A stretch of DNA of 64,000 nt from AAA164-E04 sp964342825 (GTDB lineage: Bacteria; Verrucomicrobiota; Verrucomicrobiia; Limisphaerales; AAA164-E04). Shown one piece after another: positions 62,701-64,000 of this stretch. Under the pieces are notes generated by a model that had not been told where the DNA came from, did not search any database, and saw only the letters and a list, made by a program, of their open reading frames with translations. The stretch is taken from contig CAYFHO010000001.1 in the NCBI GenBank assembly GCA_964342825.1, forward strand, positions 206,548 through 270,547, in the 5' to 3' direction. The translations under genes were made by a program, and so were the position numbers. How positions within the stretch are numbered: the first letter of the stretch is position 1; the number at the start of each line of letters is the position of its first letter.

Positions 62701-63574
62701 GTGGAGACGTACTCCTTATGCTTATCTCCTCATGAAACCCCTGGGGCCGGAGGTCGATATGATTCCAAGTCTTCAGATGGATTTTGATTTCATGGATACC
62801 TCGGGTTATGTCGTGCTGCCTGTTGAGTCTCCTAAAATCGCGATCGATGCCAATCAATCCGATCTGCGCCCTTTTCGCGACCTGACTCTGACACAGACGA
62901 TCGATGAACGCCGTGCTGATGAAGGGACCTTGGTATTGGAAATCAAAGCAGTAGCCCACGGATTGATTCCTCCTCTCGATGAATTGGTCGATTTTGGTTC
63001 ATCAGGATTTGAAGTGGTTTCCAACGATGATCAAGGGGTTGCGGTTTCTACTCTTGATCAGGAGAGTGAGGATCTGGCCCCTGTTGGTGAAAGGCAGTGG
63101 GTGATTCGTTTACAGGCTCGTCCTGAATTGACCGAAAGGCCTAAATCTTTTGCTTTCCCCAAACCAAATTCTTCTGTCAAGGAAGTGATATATCAACGTT
63201 ATCAGGATGCCGATCTGGCTTCCGTGGGGCCTGAAGTCATTTTAATGGCTGCCTATGGAAATTCTTCGTCGGGTTGGCAGTGGGTGTTGCTTGTTGTTGC
63301 CCTTGTGTCAGGTATTGGTTTTGGTATCTATCGCATGGGGATAGCGGGTGGAGAGCCTCAGTCCCAGGCGTCCACAATGACCATGCCCGATCCCCTCACT
63401 CCTTTTACTGCTATGGGGGTGCTCAAAAAAATTCAAACTGACCCGGATACCAGTGAGGAAGAGAGATCACAGTTGGTTTCTGTGATCGATTCAATTGAAG
63501 ATCGGTACTTCAGCCCTGATGCCAAGGGGGGAGAGGACCTCAGGGCAATCATTTCTCCCTGGTTGGATAGGTAG
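59777..63574 (+). CDS. Large exported helical-repeat protein with C-terminal membrane anchor
   Basis: I choose the ATG that starts MKRSLIQLVLSVGFLCSLGL, a good signal peptide, giving 1,265 residues; an upstream in-frame GTG at 59639 would put 46 residues before it. An Ala/Pro linker (about 45-85) leads into long helical, TPR-like stretches (about 200-800). A mixed region follows with one block suggesting a small beta domain (EPFGLFVDIRHTKEVERESG). A single TM (WQWVLLVVALVSGIGFGIY, about 1170-1190) and a tail of some 75 residues end the protein (FTAMGVLKKIQTDPDTSEEE). Most of it should face the periplasm. The function is unknown; it is probably paired with the preceding TPR-like protein. Confidence 0.82.
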   Translation: MKRSLIQLVLSVGFLCSLGLLGQGVVRMVPAMPAINVSVARGVVVPGQVIPGSPVASPVPASAAPGAAPPQNAAPALPNEDDLRLQKFLKLTFDRRASTILKELTKVSEDLNIEDASQKANAPSKKNSSELEPVDEAQKIAKLTTELNGRLDQELKEFQLNVTLGHWEAIRGFFTSIKTNHVQQTYQHLLQSLSRPAGLPPNQPVPPNQLRRENHVLTPEDLFGLADAYPVALTEAHARTLGGFLRKMISEGYDLESILTVFRDGTRNLGGDDKSKRLLVARLLGAAGKSDKALEFLISPAEAVETKDAESLNLIAVGYMSHHATKPDDDWLIKAWEMTQAVLEIEDAKDSEREQALQRALDLSDKIDPDKGEAWLKDVFSNHPEYGLEIIAATGAASAKGRINRNGDQRLKHLQLQAQAVKAFLESSDQSDMPWAHTLNLLALNWLSEAEHSYVHDQSTSRSPSMQWDMYGNVYYGNRFNSQPRNPNQPQPIATGELLKVQPDDKWLSYVDAKIRPKFMEILAKLHLKVKEEDEAFPFIEKLAATHSDEAHELANEFIRIWTENHDPNTEQNRRSTYMYIYGYNRTAEGIPLTRSKQVRNLAELTQWVTKLRELPIEPVDEALLAKAFTTCHSVAEVYRLEDIEKVFGSSDSLQPETLAGMIQTMRSNLATIWRKPDVQKNNKTQRKDKEIQAEVFRGYGVARSVLEKGLEKYPDSWSLHLALACILFDENTYQYELTKDSQFTARRASAFDQFIKSARLYADQVEDLPQDKESSEVYDFWFYASLGATDLAGLRDYHQPDRSQPEKIRDAILSLPAPVAERHMARFANALSTRITSLKAELKHRYLRAGLSIAGDHEKAGQARKLFDYYNDLVTEIQLVAHIDGSSNVGHDEPFGLFVDIRHTKEVERESGGFSKYLQNQNNAGYFYNYGRPTVNYRDDFEEAAREALKEHFEVLSVTFHTDKTESVGDAEPGWRRTPYAYLLMKPLGPEVDMIPSLQMDFDFMDTSGYVVLPVESPKIAIDANQSDLRPFRDLTLTQTIDERRADEGTLVLEIKAVAHGLIPPLDELVDFGSSGFEVVSNDDQGVAVSTLDQESEDLAPVGERQWVIRLQARPELTERPKSFAFPKPNSSVKEVIYQRYQDADLASVGPEVILMAAYGNSSSGWQWVLLVVALVSGIGFGIYRMGIAGGEPQSQASTMTMPDPLTPFTAMGVLKKIQTDPDTSEEERSQLVSVIDSIEDRYFSPDAKGGEDLRAIISPWLDR

Positions 63575-63616
63575 TCTCGTCGATGAGGTTCAATTAGCTC
63601 ACCGGCTCTTCACCTA

Positions 63617-63946
63617 TTATTCGGTAGCTATGAGCGGATCCGGCAATCCGTTTCCCTGATGGCTCAAATAGTGGTCTGCTTTTTCGAACAGTTCCATTCC
63701 ACCCCAAATAAAAGCGCAAATGGCTACAGTCGTAGCAGCAATTTTAACCCCTTGTTCAAAGAGGAGTGAGTTTTCCCTTCGTGCTCGTTGGATGGCTCGC
63801 TCCGGACTGGGAATTGGAGAACGCTTGTGACGTTCCGAGGGACGATGTTGCAATCGCATATTCGCTTCCTTTAATTCACGAACTGTATTCTCCAGCTGAA
63901 CGACTTTTCGTTCCAACTGTTCCACACGCGTGTCCAGGGAATTCAT
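63617..63946 (-). CDS. Small coiled-coil membrane protein of unknown function
   Basis: This 109-residue protein starts with a clear coiled coil (SLDTRVEQLERKVVQLENTV, residues about 3-35), passes through a basic Pro/Arg/Ser segment and ends with one TM helix (AATTVAICAFIWGGMELF, about 70-88) and a short tail. It probably lies on the cytoplasmic face with a C-terminal anchor. On the minus strand TTGACA (63980-63975) and AATAAT (63958-63953), 16 bp apart, form a possible promoter that leaves almost no leader. It is convergent with the large exported protein. No family was recognised. Confidence 0.65.
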   Translation of the reverse strand: MNSLDTRVEQLERKVVQLENTVRELKEANMRLQHRPSERHKRSPIPSPERAIQRARRENSLLFEQGVKIAATTVAICAFIWGGMELFEKADHYLSHQGNGLPDPLIATE

Positions 63947-64000
63947 ACCCTGATTATTTCAGGCGCAAGGTGGGTGTCAACTTCAGGTTTGATGTGTCAA

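Overview
The window looks like chromosomal DNA of a Gram-negative bacterium, most likely a member of the Verrucomicrobiota (an Opitutae-like lineage), though this is inferred from gene families and not from a marker gene. The best pointers are the secreted beta-propeller protein at 40.5-43.5 kb, whose NDxF...GEP...LWW domains and YRLEGSSDLETW...FFRLV C-terminus are a style I associate with that phylum, the GDSL hydrolase type at 39-40 kb, and a giant repeat-rich surface protein. Outer membrane features (a beta-barrel, a LolA-like protein, RND exporters) support a diderm cell. No rRNA, tRNA, CRISPR array, integrase or complete insertion sequence was seen.

Layout. 1-24.0 kb is one open reading frame, cut off at the left edge, coding for more than 8,000 residues of a secreted calcium-binding giant protein. 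In order it contains about 200-residue beta modules with EF-hand-like loops, one of them carrying a 1.35-kb L-P-x-L-x pentapeptide array; an Ala/Val helix; a first RTX block; beta-strand repeat modules; Calx-beta-like domains; a 8.4-kb RTX super-repeat region containing two identical 1,106-bp segments; and a Gly/Asn/Lys tail. 24.4-29.3 kb (minus strand) is a likely operon: a small helical protein, three tandem CNNM/CorC-type transporters and a lipoprotein alpha/beta hydrolase. 29.4-34.5 kb (plus) is a TetR-controlled envelope export cassette (TetR, MMPL-type RND exporter, LolA-like periplasmic protein, outer membrane barrel), with two near-identical operators lying inside its promoters. 34.5-40.1 kb (minus) has Fur, a second, HpnN-like RND exporter, a YebC-family protein and an SGNH hydrolase.

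40.1-44.9 kb holds a GC-rich intergenic relic, the beta-propeller protein, RsmI, and three tandem copies of a 191-bp noncoding repeat. 45.0-49.7 kb (plus) is an octaheme cytochrome c with TPRs, a PTS IIA protein and arginyl-tRNA synthetase. 49.7-58.9 kb is mostly core metabolism: a CoaB-type ligase, glycogen synthesis (glgC-glgB), a YkvA-like protein, queuosine synthesis (queG), shikimate kinase (aroK), a GntP-family permease and a TatD-family nuclease. A perfect 24-bp inverted repeat supplies the stop codon of the tatD-like gene. 59.0-64 kb has two exported helical-repeat proteins of unknown function, the first with an intriguing in-frame Gly-rich extension beyond its TGA stop, and a small coiled-coil membrane protein.

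Shine-Dalgarno motifs are weak or absent before many genes, so several starts were chosen from signal peptides or family alignment and are marked as uncertain.
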